Part shown: positions 61,902 through 64,000 of the stretch, piece by piece
Position numbering within the stretch: the stretch's first letter is position 1
Layout: every line of letters begins with the position of its first letter
DNA from: Nostocales cyanobacterium HT-58-2
Lineage (GTDB): Bacteria; Cyanobacteriota; Cyanobacteriia; Cyanobacteriales; Nostocaceae
Assembly (NCBI GenBank): GCA_002163975.1
Contig: CP019636.1
Coordinates: 6,575,501-6,639,500 of the forward strand
Direction of reading: 5' to 3'
DNA: 64,000 bases
Translations under genes and position numbers: made by a program
The notes under the pieces: model-generated
The model's database searches: none
The model's input: the letters and a program-made list of their open reading frames with translations, nothing else
What the model was told of the DNA's origin: nothing

Positions 61902-62132
61902 TTATGACTTGTCTGGGGAGATGAAGTGAAAACTTTTCACTTTATCTAGACTTAACAACTACAATTTAGATATCTTGCAAAATATAGCAATTTTGATACA
62001 GGCTTGATAAAAAATAAAGAAAAGTTAATGAATTGGAAAAGTTGAAGTAGTTACATCCGAAATAATGATATTTCTGTTTGAAAACTGCTTGTCGTCAAGA
62101 AAGCTTTTCTCTTACCAAGCTCAAAATCAACT

Positions 62133-63029
62133 ATGCAAGAAGTCTATTGTGTATTTTCACTTGATTCTATATTTTCATTTACACCATCAGCTAGTTTTTT
62201 GCTGTCATCTTTGAAAGATGTACCAATATTCTTTTTTCTGATGGCTTTTTTTATTATTTGGATAGGCTGTTGGTTACCAGTAGCAGTATTAACAACGTTT
62301 GTTCTTAATTGGCAACCTTTTCAACCTTTGCAGCCAGAACAAAAGTTACCCTTGCTGGTGTCTCTCTACCTATTGGCTCCTTTTATTGTCTGGGGAGCAG
62401 CATGGCTGACTAATAGACCTTTTTCAGATTACGGCTTTATTGGAAACATTTCAACTCTATATTCTTTAGTGCTGGGTTTAGCTTTAGGAGTATTGAGTAT
62501 AGTATTAGTATTTTCTGGGCAATTGTGGTTGAGATGGTGTTCCTTTGAATCGTTAAATATCAAGCTTATTCCACCTGCCTTACCACCTATTTTATTAGTG
62601 GCATTGTTTGTAGGTGGTGTTGAAGAATTAGTTTTTCGTGGGTTTGTGTTTACCGAAATAAATAAAGACTACTCTGTCTGGGTAGCAGCGCTTATCTCTA
62701 GCTTAATTTTTGCATTGCTACACTTGGTTTGGGAGCAACGAGAAACAAGACCGCAGTTACCTGGACTTTGGTTTATGGGAATGGTGTTGGTACTAGCACG
62801 GTTTGTGGACAGGGGTAGTATAGGCTTAGCTTGGGGACTACATGCTGGATGGATCTGGGCGATCGCCACATTAGACACGGCGCAGCTCATTCATTACACA
62901 GATCATGTCTCTGAGTGGGTTACAGGAAAGAATAAAAAACCTCTTGCTGGTGTAGCAGGGATTGTTTGTTTACTGCTGACTGGAGGAGTTCTTTGGGTCT
63001 TCTCTCGTTATTGGCAGACGAGTTTCTGA
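62133..63029 (+). CDS. CPBP family intramembrane protease
   Basis: A 298-residue protein with about eight helices. The CPBP motifs are clear: GGVEELVFRGFVF (EExxxR), FALLHLVWEQ (His), and HAGWIWAIA. Such glutamic endopeptidases cleave or bind membrane partners; in cyanobacteria the partner is usually unknown. The stop is followed at once by a 21-base tandem repeat. Its TGA begins the first unit of that array. Confidence 0.85.
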   Translation: MQEVYCVFSLDSIFSFTPSASFLLSSLKDVPIFFFLMAFFIIWIGCWLPVAVLTTFVLNWQPFQPLQPEQKLPLLVSLYLLAPFIVWGAAWLTNRPFSDYGFIGNISTLYSLVLGLALGVLSIVLVFSGQLWLRWCSFESLNIKLIPPALPPILLVALFVGGVEELVFRGFVFTEINKDYSVWVAALISSLIFALLHLVWEQRETRPQLPGLWFMGMVLVLARFVDRGSIGLAWGLHAGWIWAIATLDTAQLIHYTDHVSEWVTGKNKKPLAGVAGIVCLLLTGGVLWVFSRYWQTSF

Positions 63030-63280
63030 TACTCGCTCATAGTGTTTAATACTTATTTACGAGTGTTTTATACTCATCCACGAGATTATAATACTCTGTG
63101 GTAAGTCTTTGATACTGGTTCACGAGTTGCTGAGCCTCACTTGTGAGTTTGTGATACTTATCCACGAGACTTTTATACTCGCTGTTGAGTGTTTGATACT
63201 CTTCTATAAGTTTTTGAGACTTGTCCACGAAGTTTCAAGACTCGCTCACCAGAAGCTAAGATTCGCACATGAGTGCAATC
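63030..63280 (-). repeat. 21-bp tandem minisatellite
   Basis: Twelve units, mostly 21 bases, with consensus TACTCnTCCACGAGTnTTTnA, run from the CPBP stop to 63280. Each unit encodes seven residues on the minus strand, so the array equals a heptad repeat. The outer units have stop codons in the same frame, and units differ by many substitutions, so the array is old. Confidence 0.85.
63046..63228 (-). CDS. Heptad-repeat coiled-coil mini-protein (candidate)
   Basis: A GTG at 63228 opens 60 codons of regular heptads: LIEEYQT, LNSEYKS, LVDKYHK, LTSEAQQ, LVNQYQR, LTTEYYN, LVDEYKT. Leu occupies the first position of every heptad, Tyr often the fifth. The pattern is selected or a by-product of the 21-base DNA repeat. 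Two further DNA units upstream have in-frame stops. No ribosome-binding site is evident. It is either a small coiled-coil protein, a remnant of a longer one, or a non-coding minisatellite. Confidence 0.4.
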   Translation of the reverse strand: MDKSQKLIEEYQTLNSEYKSLVDKYHKLTSEAQQLVNQYQRLTTEYYNLVDEYKTLVNKY

Positions 63281-63394
63281 ACCTTTGAAGAAGCCAGAAG
63301 TTCTGAGAAAGAGGTAGCAGGAATATAAACTCTAGCTTTCCCTGTTCACTAACCATTTGTTGAATGTTAATGACAAATGGGAAATACTTGATGA

Positions 63395-64000
63395 CTACCC
63401 ACCAAAACCGGGAACAAGGCGCTTGAGAGCACGACCAGTCACTTCGCTGTAACGAACTTCACCACACAAAAGTTTGCCCATAATTTGGACAGCAGAGGGA
63501 CGCTTAACACCCACTTTGTAGCCAACACCAGGGAAGCGGTAAAACGCCCCAGCTAATTTCTGCGCCCAAGCCATATCACTACCCCATTGTTCGTTAATAA
63601 TGTCAGTGTATTTTTCTAAGGCGTTGATATCACCAGCCAAGGCTTGGTCAATCGATTCTGCGGCTTTCATACCGCTAAAAATTGAGGGACGAATACCTTC
63701 TGCTGTGAACGGATCAACCACACAAGCAGCTTCCCCAGCTAAAACTGCATTTTGCGTGTGTAGCTTTTGATAGCCATTCCATAAGCACAAGGCATGTCCA
63801 TACTGCTTACAGATATTGATATCCAAACCAAACAAGCCACCATACTCGTTCAAAATGCTCTTGAAATCTTGGGCTTCACCGCCGCCAACAAATGTGCCAA
63901 TTCCAATGGAATATCCATCCGCTTTAGGAAAGTTCCAAAGATAGCCGTTTTTGACTAAGCCAAATTCAAAATGAGCAATGTGACCATTTTCCACTTTGGC
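63395..64000 (-). CDS. Geranylgeranyl reductase family oxidoreductase (C-terminal part)
   Basis: The 3' part of a gene whose start lies beyond the window; at least 201 residues are visible. It matches the FAD/NAD(P)-dependent geranylgeranyl reductase family: GYLWNFPKADGYSIGIGTF, AVLAGEAACVVDPFTAEGIRPS (the FAD-binding Gly/Asp motif), and FPGVGYKVGVKRPSAVQIMGKLL. Such enzymes saturate prenyl chains of chlorophyll or quinones. Whether it is ChlP or a paralogue cannot be told without the N-terminus. It lies after a repeat array with its own stop at 63395. Confidence 0.85.
   Translation of the reverse strand, partial: AKVENGHIAHFEFGLVKNGYLWNFPKADGYSIGIGTFVGGGEAQDFKSILNEYGGLFGLDINICKQYGHALCLWNGYQKLHTQNAVLAGEAACVVDPFTAEGIRPSIFSGMKAAESIDQALAGDINALEKYTDIINEQWGSDMAWAQKLAGAFYRFPGVGYKVGVKRPSAVQIMGKLLCGEVRYSEVTGRALKRLVPGFGG

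Overview
This window is chromosomal DNA of a filamentous cyanobacterium of the Nostocales type. It carries the photosystem II gene psbX, the plastid-type genes ycf66 and ycf19/yggT, ccsB and cyAbrB, frequent HIP1 octamers (GCGATCGC), short tandem and palindromic repeats, and a complete hmp locus, which drives gliding and phototactic hormogonia. No genus can be assigned from the sequence alone.

Layout. 0.3-4.8 kb: a DUF92/VTE6-like membrane kinase, then a parvulin-type PPIase overlapping a cNMP-binding/C39-like ABC exporter. 4.9-7.8 kb: a hydrolase divergent from a TetR regulator with clear palindromic operators, a VOC protein and a lipase. 8.2-11 kb: an Ala-rich protein, an intact IS4-like element with 9-bp target duplications, and rsmE. 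11-14.4 kb: a decayed island holding a truncated Ser/Thr kinase, a frameshifted Rpn nuclease, a Uma2 protein and a DUF6887/DUF6888 pair whose second member is broken. 14.4-20.2 kb: pfkA, a ferredoxin-sulfite reductase with a C-terminal ribbon-helix-helix, a small beta-barrel protein and a DUF6671 protein. 20.5-26.2 kb: nrtABCD behind an NtcA-type site. 26.3-33.2 kb: a helix-turn-helix protein, a membrane protein, a conserved hypothetical, tRNA-Arg with an adjacent homing-type endonuclease, and an M16 peptidase. 33.5-47.2 kb: tilS and the hmp locus (hmpF divergent from hmpABCDE). 47.3-64 kb: a solitary TnpB element, ccsB, a DUF3352 protein, chorismate lyase, tRNA-Leu, accC, yggT, psbX-ycf66, TolB-like lipoproteins abutting sdhB, cyAbrB, a CPBP protease, a 21-bp minisatellite encoding a heptad repeat, and the end of a geranylgeranyl-reductase-family gene.

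How they work together. The nrt genes form a nitrate ABC importer under nitrogen control. The hmp genes form a CheA-CheY-CheW-MCP relay with a PatA-like protein and HmpF that steers type IV pili. Most other genes are housekeeping.

The less ordinary signals are: the sulfite reductase-RHH fusion; a PatA-like receiver lacking its phospho-acceptor Asp; an exporter whose C39 domain has lost its catalytic Cys and whose linker is built from dispersed repeats; the free-standing homing-type endonuclease beside an intronless tRNA; the tnpB element bracketed by similar hairpins; the TolB/sdhB junction; and the 21-bp coiled-coil minisatellite.
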